64,000 nucleotides of DNA from Cyanoderma ruficeps (lineage: Eukaryota; Chordata; Aves; Passeriformes; Timaliidae), in the NCBI GenBank assembly GCA_008694505.1, contig VZDJ01007749.1, positions 8,640,601 to 8,704,600 of the forward strand, read 5' to 3'. The translations under genes and the position numbers were made by a program. Each line of letters begins with the position of its first letter. The first letter of the stretch is position 1. Below are positions 40,701 through 47,541 of this stretch, in pieces. The notes under the pieces were generated by a model. It was not told the DNA's origin. It ran no database searches and saw only the letters and a list, made by a program, of their open reading frames with translations.

Positions 40701-43700
40701 GTCGAGATGCAGGCATATCCATGTCCCTAGGTAGCAAGATCCTATGGGCCCTCCCAGGCTGGTGTTTGCTAATTATGAACCCAGACTGGAGCTGGGCCAA
40801 GAGTCCTGTCACTTGGTAACAAAAGTACATTAGAATAACAGGCATTGTACACGAGGGAGGAATAGCAAGGTGATTCAATGTAAACACAGCTTTCCAAACT
40901 CTGCCTGTGGGGTTTCACTTACCATTCCCCCTGTTTTGTTTTTGAAGAAAGGCTTTAAGTGTAGATTGAAAATATATATAATAGCAGTTGAAGAATGCAA
41001 AACACTAGTGACATGTTGAACACCCCAGGATTGTAAGAATTGTTGGGTGTGCTGAACCACATAACTAGGTCCATTATTGGCATTGACAAGATGTAGTATA
41101 CCTAAAGCTGCAAAAGCACTGCATCAATGCAGGAACACTTTTTTTTTGCCTTCTCTCCTGTATGTACAGAAGCTCAACAGGCCTTAGAATAAGTGTCCAA
41201 ATAAACATGAGTGAGTGGTAACTGTTCTTCCGTGCTGATAGAAATATCCATTTTAAGAAATGCAAAAGATTGTTCTGTCACACCATCAGCCTATGAGGCC
41301 CACAGGATGGTCCAGAGATAGTAAAATATATATATATATATACTGAGAGGTATGGTGGTAACTACCCTACCCTCCAAGCTTTTTCCCTTTTGTACTCTTA
41401 GTTCTACTTGCCTCAATCTAGCAAATGCTTCTGGTGCCAAGCTCCTGGTAGCCAACAAGGAAGGACTACCTTTTAATGAATCAAAAATGGTGCCAACAGC
41501 ACACTCCATAATCCCAATAATTGTCCTTAATAATTTTTGCAAGTCATTCAGTGTTTGTATAGAGTGCTGAACAGTCACCATCTAAGGTTTAACAGTTTTG
41601 TCCAAGATTTTCATTCCTAAATACTTCCAGGGAGCTTGCTGATGTACTTTCCCAGGAGTAACACACAAACTAACTTGTTGAAGCCTCCTGCACTACAGGC
41701 ATTGCCACAGTGAGCTGTTCTACAGTTGGTACAGTGACTAAGATATCATCTACAGACTATTCTGAGTTCCAAGACACTATAAGTTGCTTTTTCACCATTC
41801 AGTGTTCCCTAGCTCTGCATTAGTTTTAAGGCTATGTATACAAATATGTATATGTCAAAGTTAGGGAAAGACAAATATAGCAAAATGCACTGTACCACAC
41901 TGTCCTGTCAAGAAGTAATCGTACACCAAGTTCTGATTTTGTTTATCTGCAGTAAATGTTAAAATCTACTTGTGTTACTGATTTTACTTTTGAGAAGCTG
42001 CCTACTAAATGAGTAAACTACATATGAAATACAATAATCTCAACCAAAACACCAATACAAGGTGCACAAAACAGCAGTTTTGCAAACACGACTGACTTGA
42101 AAACTTAATTTTGTATCCTCAATGGGAGAAAGCTAAGCTTAAATCAAATTAGTTTATTATCTTATAAAATTTCAAACAGTTAAGTATTGTTAACATGCTA
42201 TACCTCAAGTCACAAGTGTCCCATTTGTTATAATTCAAAAGAAAATTTTTTCCTTACTCAGCCCAGTAATACTGTAGGAGGGAGCAAGTCAAGAGCAACT
42301 TGCTCACTTGCTACTCTTGGAGGCAACCGCATTTGATTCAGACCATGGCCAGCAGTCTTGCCCTTTTGTGTTTTTCCTTGTCTATGATGGAGGCCAACAC
42401 CAAATCCTGCCCTGCCCCAGGTTCTTCCATACATTTTACACTGTTGCTACCCAGAGACTTCACATTGTGCAGACCTTTAACTGCCTCCCCTTCCTTTCTG
42501 CACACAAAGGCATCTGCAATGTTTATCTCTCGCATATCCAAGTGGGGAATAGATTAGGTTGTAAAATAGAGCAGGATTACAAAGGAAATCGCTGAACATA
42601 TACAATACCTTGACATAACCTTTTCCAAGTAAACTTATTGTGCCATACTCCACTCTGTCTTAGCACATATTTACTAATTTGCAATATAGGCCACACTTAG
42701 AGCTTTGAAGAAGACACAAGTGACCTATAACAGGCTTCCTCAATGAGATCATTCTCTGCAAGATCTAGCACTCTATTCCTTTTCCCTTTTCTAATTCCAT
42801 TTTATCCTTTCTCAAACACACAGCAAACATTTATGGAACAAACTCATATCACTCTGAACACAGCCTTAATATTAAGTAAATTATAGCATGTCATATAAAC
42901 CCTTATCTGCAGAAGATTATCTTATTTATTCTGAGTGACAAACAAACTTCTGTTCTTTCATCTCCACAGCATATCAGGAAAACTCCCATTCATCCATTGC
43001 TTTGATCTACACCCTTTTTTCTTTAGGATAAAACTCAGATCAGGTGTCTGTTGTTTCTCTGGAATATAATATTACCACCCTATCCAACCATAAGTTTTGA
43101 GGCACTATCAAATTGAATGCAATCTCTTCATCTTTGCAAAGAGGTTTCTCAAGTGTGCCAGAACATGTCTGGACAACATTAAGATACCAAAAGCATCTCT
43201 GACCCACCGCATGTTAGAAGAGCAGCATGTTTGTGGTCAGCAGCTTGGGATAACTAAAAACATGGTAAACAAGGAGCTAAGAAATAGACTTTACACTTAT
43301 GATCTGCCTTATTCCAGGTAAACTTTCTGTTTCAGGTTATCCCTGCAGAGCTGCTGCCATCTGCAAATTATCATTTCTCTTCCAGCAATACTTTGGACCA
43401 AGTTAGCGTGCATGTCTTGTGAACAAAGTGAAGTTGTTTCACAAAAGCTATTCTTCTGAGCAAAGTGAAGTTGCTCAACAAAAGCTATTCATGTCGTCAA
43501 GATTTACAGTGTCTGAAAAAGCAGTGGAAAAGGTTACCACTTAAATTCTCTCGTTCCTTTTTTTTTTTTTTTCCCCAGTTTTTGTTGCATTAGTTTGTTA
43601 CTGCTAGCCCCTGTTACGTGCTTTCTGTGCGGTTCCGACTCCGCCTCTCGGGAGCCCCCTGTTATTTTTGCTCTAGCGCTCGGCTCAGCACACCTCCGCC

Positions 43701-46700
43701 CGCACTCCTGGGGGGCCGCGCCGCTCCCAGGGCACAGCGGCGGTCCGGGGGAACCGGCGGCGGTCCGGGGGAACCCGGCACCGGCCGGAGCGCGGCTGCC
43801 CCGGGCGGGAGGCGTAGGGCTCGCAGGGAGCGGCGGGCAGCGGCACGGCCGCGGTGAGGCTAGTACCAGCCCACATTTTAATGAAAACGGCACTTTGTGT
43901 GTCTGCTCCCAGGCCAGCCCCTTTGTATCAAATAAATACAGTGCGCAGCTTCGCTCCATCTCCTTCATACTAAATAAGCAAAGTTCGTAGCCTCGCTCTG
44001 TTACCAAATAAGCAAAGTGCGTAGCCTTCCTCTGGTTTTTTCGTAGCAAATAGGGAAAGTGCGTAGCGCCACTCTATCTCATTTATAGCAAATAAGCAAA
44101 GTGCGTAGCGTTACTCTATTTCTTTCGTACCAGATAAGCAAAGTACACCGCGCTCGCTCCCCTTCTTCTGCGAAATTGGTGACAAAAAAATTCGTTACAA
44201 AATGTCCAAAATTAATTTTCTTTCTCCGAATGTTTGAGTCCTCATTATGTTTCTCAGTCGCTTACCTCTTCTGCACCAAATAAGCAAGGCACGTAGTGTC
44301 CACTCTTCACCTTTAATGCCCTTTCTTTGTAATATTCGCAGCAGGATGTCCGGTATGGACATTTCCTCTGCCGATATCTAAGCCCCCGTTCCTAAATTCC
44401 CAGCCGCCCACCTGGGGGTGGTGCGTTTATTTGAAAGTCGTCCGACTTTCAGGCTTTTGTTCCCGCCTACTCAATTCTTCAGGCTCGTGCCTGGCTCAGT
44501 TCTACAGGCTCTCTGTCCGCCCGGCTCGGTGCTACAGGCTCTCAAACCGCCCGGCTCACTTCGGCTGGGCTCCCCCGTCTTACCACTCTTAGGTTTGCAG
44601 TCGCCTGCCCAAATCGCCTCAGGATCACGTTGCAGACACCAGATGACCAGTAGGCCACAACTGTGTGGCTACAATCACACACTACTCTTACAGGATACAA
44701 GGCATCCATGTGCATCTCTTTATGGTTTCCATTGAATTATTAACTCCATGATTTACCAAGGAAATGGATCTTGAATTCCCTTCTACTCTAATTTCCATGC
44801 AATTCAGCAAATGTACATGTGTGCGGTGGGATGTCTTGGCATCCTGCACACATTTAGAGACAGGAGGCAGGAGTTTGCATTCTGGTGATTCCTGTTCTGT
44901 TAACTGGGACTCAGTTGTTGATGAGATTGGCTCTCTGTCCTCTGCTCAGTCACAATGCAGAGATTATGTGAATGCTCAGATCTCCTGGCACGTGTGACAA
45001 ATTAATTCAAACTCTGCCGGCATGGGGGACTACAATAAGGTTAGGGGGCAGGCAAAGTATTTCTCTTTTAATATAGGACAGGACTAGACAGTGTCATCAA
45101 CAGAGATCTGAACACACAGATGCAAGATACGATTTTCAAGCCAAGGTCAGTGATGACCTCCCCTCCTACTTGTCACCAGGAAACAGGCTTTTTAACTTCC
45201 AACCTTCCCTGACCCAATGCATGAGAAGGGCTCCAGGGGTCAGTGAGACACGTTTGCTTCCTGAAAAAGATGAAAAATTAAGGTTCCTAAAAAGGACTGA
45301 GAAAGGGGGTGAAGGGCCTGTTAAGTAGTAACAAAATTAGATGGTTAGTGAGTACAGGTTAATGAGTGGATCTTATCCAAAATGCAAATTAATTGGAGGA
45401 TAGTCTGGTACAAAAATCCAAGTAGCTGCCTCAGACTTTCACTTTCAGTACACCAAACAGCTGGAAGGGCTGGAACATACAGGCTTACCACAACATAGGG
45501 GTGTTGGTTCCATCACTGTCAAACCCACTTAGACCCCCAAAAGCAGGACCAAGGAAGCCAACAAGGCTTAAGCAGGAAGGCAATGATAACTCTAGGCAAA
45601 ACTCCTATAGGCACAGGTGTTAACCTTCAGCATGCACGCAGCAGCTCATGGACTTCCCAATTCAGTGGTATCATGAGCCAGCCTTACCATTTTCTCAGAG
45701 CTATCAAATCCTTGTGATTTAATTCCTTGGGGTCTAACAACTCACCCAGGGTGCACCTTTCTGTGATCTCATTTGCCCAAAGAACAGCTTCCTGCTGCAG
45801 AGAGGAAGCTCTTGCTCTAGCCACTTATCTTGGGCTGACACCATGACTTGGTTTGGGTTGCAAACCCCCCATATGCTTGTTGGAATGAGTTTAAAAATAA
45901 TCCAGTGAGTTTCAGGAGAGGCAGGAGCTGGAAAACAAAAATTTTCATTTCCTTTTGGTGGCAGACAACCCTGCTGGCATGAGCTCAGCTGCTTTATCAA
46001 ATCAGCAGCTCTTCTGTCCATCCTCTGTACATTGCTTTACACTGCCCTGAACCCAAGTCTCTGCTCCTGTGTTGCTCAGCTACTCTCTTGCAAACAAACC
46101 TCCTGCAATGTTTTTGAGTCAGTTTTCTCTTTATTACACACGGTATCTTAGGAATGGTTGTTTCAAAGTTCAGTTCACCCCTTTGTCCAGTTTTCAAATC
46201 AATATAGTGAATGGCTGTAGTGGCCCAGGACACAAATCTGCAGTAACACTGCTAGTGCCCTCTTTATGCTATGGAAATGGTTTATTTCTCTCCTGCTTTC
46301 AACTTTCTCCAGCCTAATGCAGGAGTGCAAGTGGAAGCTCAGACACTCCTTTGGAAGCCTGAAGAACAAAACCTTACCTAAATCATGTGTGATGTGGTTG
46401 TTACACAAAACAAAAATGTAAACATGTATTTTTTTTCTTTTCATGGCTCCAAGTTCCGGGGTACACTGTAACAAGCACTATATTTTTGACCATTTGTCAG
46501 ATATATAGAGTAATTGAAGGAATTGCCTGTATTTTTTTAAAAAAAATACTGCTTATTGTGAAAATCTCATTGTCTTGGATTCAGGTGCTTGAATGCTCTA
46601 GGTTCTTATCTCATCCTGAGAGAAAAGGGAAGACATTAGAAATGCACTTATTTATCTATTTAAGAACCATTTTTAGTGGGTAGGAGGAAAGAGAAATCAC

Positions 46701-46853
46701 AAGGAATCACCTTTAGTCTGGTATAGCTTTGGCTGACATGCTTCTTTTTTCCCTTCCTTGCAGTATGTAGATGAAGAAGATCTTGTCAATGTCATCAAAG
46801 GCTTCAGCACCGTCACCAAAGAGCACACCACATTCACTGACACCCACCTCTGA
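13548..46853 (+). CDS. USH2A: USH2A (usherin), C-terminal part; spliced, 11 constitutive coding exons in window
   Basis: Usherin is a giant extracellular-matrix-like membrane protein of photoreceptor and hair-cell periciliary or ankle-link complexes; its loss causes Usher syndrome type 2A in people. The exons 13548-13775, 14582-16098, 17087-17405, 29787-29996, 31156-31394, 31960-32177, 34149-34325, 35586-35669, 37122-37366, 39489-39719 and 46764-46853 all have AG/GT borders and compatible phases, and sum to 3558 nt (1185 residues plus stop). Visible order: half an FN3 domain, ten full FN3 domains (about residues 47-995), a transmembrane helix (about 1022-1043), a tail of 142 residues and terminal D-T-H-L. 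The 5' part, with the laminin domains, lies outside the window. Orthology rests on close resemblance to the human usherin C-terminus as I remember it and on the neighbouring KCTD3. Confidence 0.97.
13776..14581 (+). other. USH2A: USH2A intron 62 equivalent
   Basis: 806 bp, GT..AG. AT-rich, with a long polypyrimidine tract (CCTT/TTCC units) just before the acceptor. No other feature seen. Confidence 0.9.
14582..16098 (+). CDS. USH2A: USH2A giant exon (human exon 63 equivalent), multiple FN3
   Basis: 1517 nt, phase 0 in and 2 out; acceptor ttccccag after a C/T-rich tract (14540-14580), donor CAG|GTAAGT. It completes the FN3 begun in the previous exon, carries four whole FN3 domains and starts a sixth. 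Each has the W..P..PNG B-strand motif and the PYT.Y tyrosine-corner segment. Three end in a cysteine pair (ACNTAGC, ACTMGGC, ACTAGGC) typical of usherin FN3 modules. The length is identical to human exon 63 as I recall it. The preceding open codons 14510-14581 are intron read-through. Confidence 0.97.
16099..17086 (+). other. USH2A: USH2A intron 63 equivalent
   Basis: 988 bp, GT..AG. It holds a perfect 13-bp inverted repeat at 16791-16825 and an A-run near 16865-16878. The open frame from 16848 to the acceptor is not supported as coding. Confidence 0.9.
16791..16825. repeat. 13-bp perfect inverted repeat
   Basis: Arms at 16791-16803 (atcattttgattt) and 16813-16825 are exact reverse complements with a 9-bp spacer. 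It sits in an AT-rich intron about 260 bp before an exon and may form a hairpin; no function is known. Confidence 0.8.
17087..17405 (+). CDS. USH2A: USH2A exon (human exon 64 equivalent), FN3
   Basis: 319 nt, entering with the third base of an arginine codon (AG|G) and leaving in phase 0; acceptor cccgaag, donor CAG|GTGGGA. It encodes the YEVQLQACTELGC end of one FN3, linker TLEAPP, and most of the next FN3 (ILWTGPKQPNGKILYYEL ... YTEYEYQ). The frame stays open upstream to 16848, but that stretch lacks FN3 features and precedes a good acceptor, so I exclude it. It is about one codon shorter than the human exon by memory. Confidence 0.95.
18008..18860 (-). mobile_element. CR1 LINE, 3' fragment (minus strand)
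   Basis: The plus strand shows the reverse complement of the avian CR1 3' region: a degenerate GGATCACAAGATAATTCAGG tail end, then GGTTGGAAGGGCTCT and CCATCCAGCCCAACTTTCTG, continuing to GTGTCATCTGCAAGTTTG near 18808. The element therefore reads right to left with its 3' end at about 18008. It is 5'-truncated, as is usual for CR1, and diverged. The right edge is approximate. Confidence 0.8.
18975..19130 (-). mobile_element. CR1-like fragment (minus strand)
   Basis: The text TCATCAAGTCATGCAGTTTG then GGAAGGTACATCCAGAAGGC resembles a second CR1 3' tail, followed by words matching the same CR1 segment (AGACCAGGCTCTCAG). It is more diverged than the neighbouring copy; boundaries are rough. Confidence 0.5.
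23619..23675. repeat. 22-bp GC-rich tandem repeat, about 2.5 copies
   Basis: Successive copies of a unit read as AGCGCAGTGCAAAGTGGCAC, GCGCAGTGCGAAGTGGCAC and a partial CACAGTGCC, each preceded by AAGG or A. It is a short minisatellite within USH2A intron sequence. Confidence 0.75.
24255..24285. repeat. 10-bp perfect inverted repeat (hairpin)
   Basis: CCTGTGATCA at 24255-24264 and its exact reverse complement at 24276-24285, separated by 11 bp. It lies 80 bp left of a second, longer hairpin. Confidence 0.8.
24345..24398. repeat. AGTTAC/GTAACT palindrome plus 15-bp hairpin
   Basis: AGTTAC-CT-GTAACT (24345-24358) is directly followed by a stem-loop: arm 24364-24378, loop GAAT, arm 24383-24398 with one bulged C. 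All 15 pairs are Watson-Crick. The AGTTACCTGTAACTGG word is reminiscent of an ancient repeat family I have seen in reptile genomes, but I cannot name it with confidence. Confidence 0.75.
25748..26095 (-). mobile_element. CR1 LINE, 3' fragment (minus strand)
   Basis: The plus strand begins GTCACAGAATCACAGAATCT (CR1 tail reversed), then GGATCATGGAGTCCAGCTCC and CTGAGGAGCCTGTCCAGTGC, and continues to the AAGCTGCAGGCCACGGTGAG region. This is the avian CR1 3' UTR in reverse complement. The 3' end is at about 25748; the 5' edge is a truncation. Confidence 0.9.
26985..27206 (+). mobile_element. CR1 LINE, 3' fragment (plus strand)
   Basis: Contains GATCACAGCACCAAGCCTGA, AGTTCAATAAGCATTTGGAC and AGTTGGACTCGATTATCCTT, ending in TTCTGTGATCCTGTGAATT. 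This is the forward-orientation 3' end of CR1, the same subfamily as the copy at 25748-26095 but inverted relative to it. The left edge is approximate. Confidence 0.9.
28982..29508 (+). mobile_element. Solo LTR of an endogenous retrovirus with 6-bp target duplication
   Basis: A 515-bp LTR (28988-29502) begins TGTAGGAG and ends GCTGCAACA, flanked on both sides by the perfect target duplication GGAATT (28982-28987 and 29503-29508). Inside are a TATA box (TATAAAA, 29094-29100) and a poly(A) signal (AATAAA, 29414-29419) in the expected U3-R order. The 6-bp duplication and TG..CA ends fit an ERVK-like (betaretrovirus-like) avian element. No internal region remains, so it arose by LTR-LTR recombination. 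Confidence 0.93.
29787..29996 (+). CDS. USH2A: USH2A exon (human exon 65 equivalent), FN3
   Basis: 210 nt, phase 0 to 0; acceptor gctgtag, donor GTG|GTGAGT. It finishes an FN3 (VWSVNSVGRTPSSW ... TGPAPP) and begins the next (KPNGVVSIYRLFSNDT). It joins in frame to EYEYQ of the previous exon across a 12.4-kb intron. The length is equal to human exon 65 by memory. Confidence 0.96.
29997..31155 (+). other. USH2A: USH2A intron 65 equivalent
   Basis: 1159 bp, GT..AG. C/T-rich in its first third. No repeat or RNA gene recognised. The exon frame runs on for about 370 bp into the intron without meaning. Confidence 0.9.
31156..31394 (+). CDS. USH2A: USH2A exon (human exon 66 equivalent), FN3
   Basis: 239 nt, phase 0 in and 2 out; acceptor tttacag, donor CCAG|GTAGGA. 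It encodes LSEGTATQQTIHGLKPFTTY, then a cysteine-rich corner (ACTCFNCCSKG) and the linker TRPAPP, followed by the start of the next FN3 (ASFQWSAPQSPNGIVT). The cluster of four cysteines in eight residues is a usherin hallmark at this position. The length equals human exon 66 by memory. Confidence 0.96.
31395..31959 (+). other. USH2A: USH2A intron 66 equivalent
   Basis: 565 bp, GT..AG; nothing else recognised. Confidence 0.9.
31960..32177 (+). CDS. USH2A: USH2A exon (human exon 67 equivalent), FN3
   Basis: 218 nt; the first base completes a serine codon (AG|C) and the last base opens a proline codon. Acceptor tctcag, donor GAGC|GTGAGT. It encodes YELHVYMAC, a loop richer than in human (about three extra codons by memory), then LEPYTTYNLRVVSYNSVGS and WIGFTTEKE. 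It completes the FN3 begun in the previous exon. Confidence 0.95.
32178..34148 (+). other. USH2A: USH2A intron 67 equivalent
   Basis: 1971 bp, GT..AG. It contains an A-rich, C-interspersed stretch at about 33083-33170. No mobile element recognised. Confidence 0.9.
34149..34325 (+). CDS. USH2A: USH2A exon (human exon 68 equivalent), last FN3
   Basis: 177 nt, beginning with the last two bases of a proline codon and ending with one base of a threonine codon; acceptor ttctgcag, donor AAAA|GTCAGT. It encodes RYMAPFSVVSNLST, VLNGRLKEYALTE and YSGFDTELYLPRTSDK, the first two-thirds of the final FN3 domain. The donor is weaker than its neighbours (GTCAGT), but phase and protein continuity support it. 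Confidence 0.94.
34326..35585 (+). other. USH2A: USH2A intron 68 equivalent
   Basis: 1260 bp, GT..AG, AT-rich; nothing else recognised. Confidence 0.9.
35586..35669 (+). CDS. USH2A: USH2A exon (human exon 69 equivalent), end of last FN3
   Basis: 84 nt, too short to stand out as an open frame; acceptor gctcag, donor GTTG|GTAAAT. With the preceding base it encodes TFLFQVTCVTDEGS and TPVIKYNAGEGV, the last strands of the membrane-proximal FN3 domain. Phases fit both neighbours (one base carried in, one carried out). Confidence 0.93.
35670..37121 (+). other. USH2A: USH2A intron 69 equivalent
   Basis: 1452 bp, GT..AG. It includes CR1 tail sequence at 35853-36056. Confidence 0.9.
35853..36056 (-). 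mobile_element. CR1 tails, two in tandem (minus strand)
   Basis: ATCACAGAATCATTGAGTCC and GGTTGGAAAGGACCTTTATG mark one CR1 3' end in reverse complement. After only about 55 bp a second begins (ATCATAGAATCAGAAAATGG, then AGATCATCTATTTCCAACCC and TCCACTAGACCAGGTTGCTC). This looks like one short CR1 insertion next to or into another. Confidence 0.85.
37122..37366 (+). CDS. USH2A: USH2A exon (human exon 70 equivalent), transmembrane segment
   Basis: 245 nt; acceptor ttttacag, donor CCG|GTACGT, leaving in phase 0. It encodes the juxtamembrane stretch LILTTPGEKDK, a single hydrophobic helix at 37193-37258 (begins WFAVLMVVLG, ends SLIL), then the basic stop-transfer QRKVHK and the proline-rich start of the cytoplasmic tail (RDRPPLVPLQKR). 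The helix anchors usherin with the FN3 array outside and the tail inside. Confidence 0.97.
37367..39488 (+). other. USH2A: USH2A intron 70 equivalent, holding the optional exon
   Basis: 2122 bp between constitutive exons. The 24-codon optional exon lies at 38940-39011, splitting it into 1573 bp and 477 bp. No mobile element recognised. Confidence 0.85.
38940..39011 (+). CDS. USH2A: USH2A optional in-frame exon, 24 residues in the cytoplasmic tail
   Basis: 72 nt with phase 0 at both ends; acceptor taatccag after a C/T-rich tract, donor GAG|GTAGAG. It encodes a serine-rich acidic segment (ADTSDSSSSV) ending in YTMHFE. It can be included or skipped without changing frame between PPLVP...GETHP and GLADTKIP. 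Mouse usherin has a 24-residue exon at this place, reported as inner-ear specific (work on interstereocilia ankle links, Adato and colleagues 2005), with a near-identical ending as I recall it. Inclusion in this species is inferred, since no transcript is available here. Confidence 0.85.
39489..39719 (+). CDS. USH2A: USH2A exon (human exon 71 equivalent), cytoplasmic tail
   Basis: 231 nt, phase 0 to 0; acceptor tttacag, donor TTG|GTAAGG. It encodes GLADTKIPGAGSP, a divergent Arg/Gly-rich middle (RMAAGGRRPSQGQ), then the well-kept SLHRSVSQLLNLYDKK and a tail SPWDAILHNH. The 77 codons compare with about 74 in human by memory. The middle has higher GC than neighbouring exons. Confidence 0.95.
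39895..40175 (-). repeat. 3' LTR of the antisense provirus
   Basis: On the minus strand the LTR starts TGTAGGCACAG at 40175, the same TGTAGG start as the solo LTR at 28988. It contains a TATA box (GTATAAAAGG, near 39990-39998) and a poly(A)-like AATAAG (39974-39969). It is immediately preceded by a polypurine tract (AAAAGAAAAGGAAA, about 40190-40177). The far end (CA) is not certain because no matching 5' LTR was found to align with it. Confidence 0.75.
40630..41790 (-). pseudogene. Broken retroviral pol: reverse transcriptase and integrase remnants
   Basis: On the minus strand, codons at 41753-41742 give a V-D-D-I core at the position of the reverse-transcriptase YxDD active site; the usual tyrosine is not seen here. 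About 150-450 bp further on is a thumb-like stretch (LNDLQKLL, later SLAPEAF). Next comes the integrase core region at about 41250-41020 (words HTGEKAK and, after a change of frame, NNGPSY) and then its C-terminal side (FTLNHLAIPP, near 40890). The order RT then integrase is retroviral and the words fit betaretrovirus/ERVK-type pol. Several in-frame stops, frame changes and a (TA)n run at about 41326-41342 interrupt it; it cannot make an enzyme. Confidence 0.85.
43530..44362 (-). pseudogene. Gag-like leader region with 42-bp tandem repeats, broken
   Basis: An ATG at 44362-44360 (minus) opens about 60 codons resembling the N-terminal matrix region of betaretroviral gag, then meets a stop. Downstream, a motif of this region recurs as a tandem array (43930-44150), followed by a very GC-rich, proline-coding stretch (about 43680-43860) that includes a duplicated CGGTCCGGGGGAAC. 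Assignment to gag is inferred from position after the primer-binding site and from the matrix-like helix pattern, and is weaker than the pol call. Confidence 0.55.
43930..44150 (-). repeat. 42-bp tandem array in the provirus, six copies
   Basis: The word AAATAAGCAAAGTGCGTAG or close variants starts near 43930, 43972, 44006, 44048, 44090 and 44132, with a seventh isolated copy near 44278. Spacing is 42 bp except one shorter step of about 34. Forty-two is 14 codons, so the array arose by in-frame reiteration of one gag-like motif. Confidence 0.85.
44476..44560 (-). repeat. 30-bp GC-rich repeat in proviral leader, about three copies
   Basis: On the plus strand TCTACAGGCTCTCTGTCCGC (44501) and GCTACAGGCTCTCAAACCGC (44531) begin two 30-bp copies, each continuing CCGGCTC; a weaker copy precedes them at about 44476. 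They lie between the primer-binding site and the gag-like start. Confidence 0.75.
44624..44641 (-). other. Retroviral primer-binding site, tRNA-Lys-like
   Basis: The minus strand reads TGGTGTCTGCAACGTGAT, close to the 3' end complement of tRNA-Lys (TGGCGCCCAACGTGG type) with a few changes. It marks where the 5' LTR should end, but no LTR matching the 3' copy was found to its right. A near-palindrome (44650-44672) abuts it. Confidence 0.5.
46764..46853 (+). CDS. USH2A: USH2A last coding exon (human exon 72 equivalent), PDZ ligand
   Basis: 90 nt including the TGA stop at 46851-46853; acceptor ccttgcag. It encodes YVDEEDLVNVIKGFSTVTKE and ends T-F-T-D-T-H-L. The last four residues form a class I PDZ-binding motif, which in mammals binds the PDZ domains of whirlin and harmonin. 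It follows a 7-kb intron that holds an antisense endogenous retrovirus. Confidence 0.97.
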   Translation, partial: YVDEEDLVNVIKGFSTVTKEHTTFTDTHL

Positions 46854-47541
46854 AGAACAAAACCAGCTTGTCTAGAAAATGGAAGTGGGTAACTTGCCAA
46901 AAGCAGCCTGCATGGCCTTTGCAGGCAGGGATAGGGTTGCTGTTTCCCCACCCCACACCCTGGAGTTAACTGATAACACTGTTTTTTGGGAGAGGATGTG
47001 TGGGGGGAGTAAGTTGGCCTTTTTTTCAACATCCCTTTCACTGTATAGTAAAAACTGTGTGCTAGCACTGACACCTCAGAAAGGTAAGAGAATAGTTTGA
47101 AAATCCCTCAGTCAAACAGTAGTAAAAGACTGTGGAGGTAGAGGCTCTCATCTTTGTCTCTCATCCAGCTTTCCCAGCTGAGGAGGGTTGTAGGGGTGAG
47201 GGAGGGAGGGGGGAAACATATTTGGTAAGGAAAAGTCTTTTACATGTCCAAAAAACAGCATGTGGCTAAAAGGGGCTTGCATGGCAGGATGCTTTCTCCT
47301 GGCCTGACAAAGCTCCACCACAAAATTGTATTCATGCACAAGTGAATAAACAGCACTGAAGGTTCTTACAAAGTTGTTCTAGCCTTTGTGTTCTCTCACT
47401 CCCTCTTCCCCACCCTCTTGGTTCAAGTTAAAAAACCCCACCAAACAGGTCATTAATAAATGCTGAACTCCAAGCATGCTTTTTCACTTGCTGTCACATC
47501 CTTCCTTTCTGCTTATGTATTACTAATCCACAGGCAATAAA
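46854..47541 (+). other. USH2A: USH2A 3' UTR with candidate poly(A) signals
   Basis: Sequence after the stop codon contains AATAAA at 47345-47350, 47455-47460 and 47536-47541. Any of these could end the USH2A message; the first gives a 3' UTR of about 0.5 kb. Human USH2A has a longer 3' UTR, so read-through toward KCTD3 is possible. Confidence 0.6.

Larger units (their letters stand above)
39895..44645 (-). mobile_element. Degenerate ERVK-like provirus, antisense in the last USH2A intron
   Basis: Read on the minus strand, right to left: a primer-binding-site-like sequence (44641-44624), GC-rich leader with short repeats, a gag-like start and a 42-bp tandem array (44362-43930), a GC- and proline-rich stretch, an unassigned middle (about 43500-41800), reverse-transcriptase and integrase remnants (about 41790-40630), a polypurine tract and a 3' LTR ending near 39895. 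No env was recognised and the space for it is only about 450 bp. Coding frames are broken by stops and frameshifts, so it is a dead copy. The left edge and the absent 5' LTR are uncertain. Confidence 0.85.
39720..46763 (+). other. USH2A: USH2A last intron (7.0 kb)
   Basis: GT..AG. More than half is an antisense endogenous retrovirus (about 39895-44645). From about 44700 to 46763 I recognise no element; this block could be further diverged retroviral sequence or ordinary intron. Confidence 0.85.

Noticed and set aside
43534..44049. 171-codon minus-strand frame in the GC-rich proviral region
   Set aside because: GC-rich DNA and the 42-bp repeat keep several frames open. It is likely proviral sequence in or out of the true gag frame, not a host gene.
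44990..46100. Possible second retroviral fragment right of the provirus
   Set aside because: I could not identify LTR ends, pol words or repeats; left as unassigned intron.
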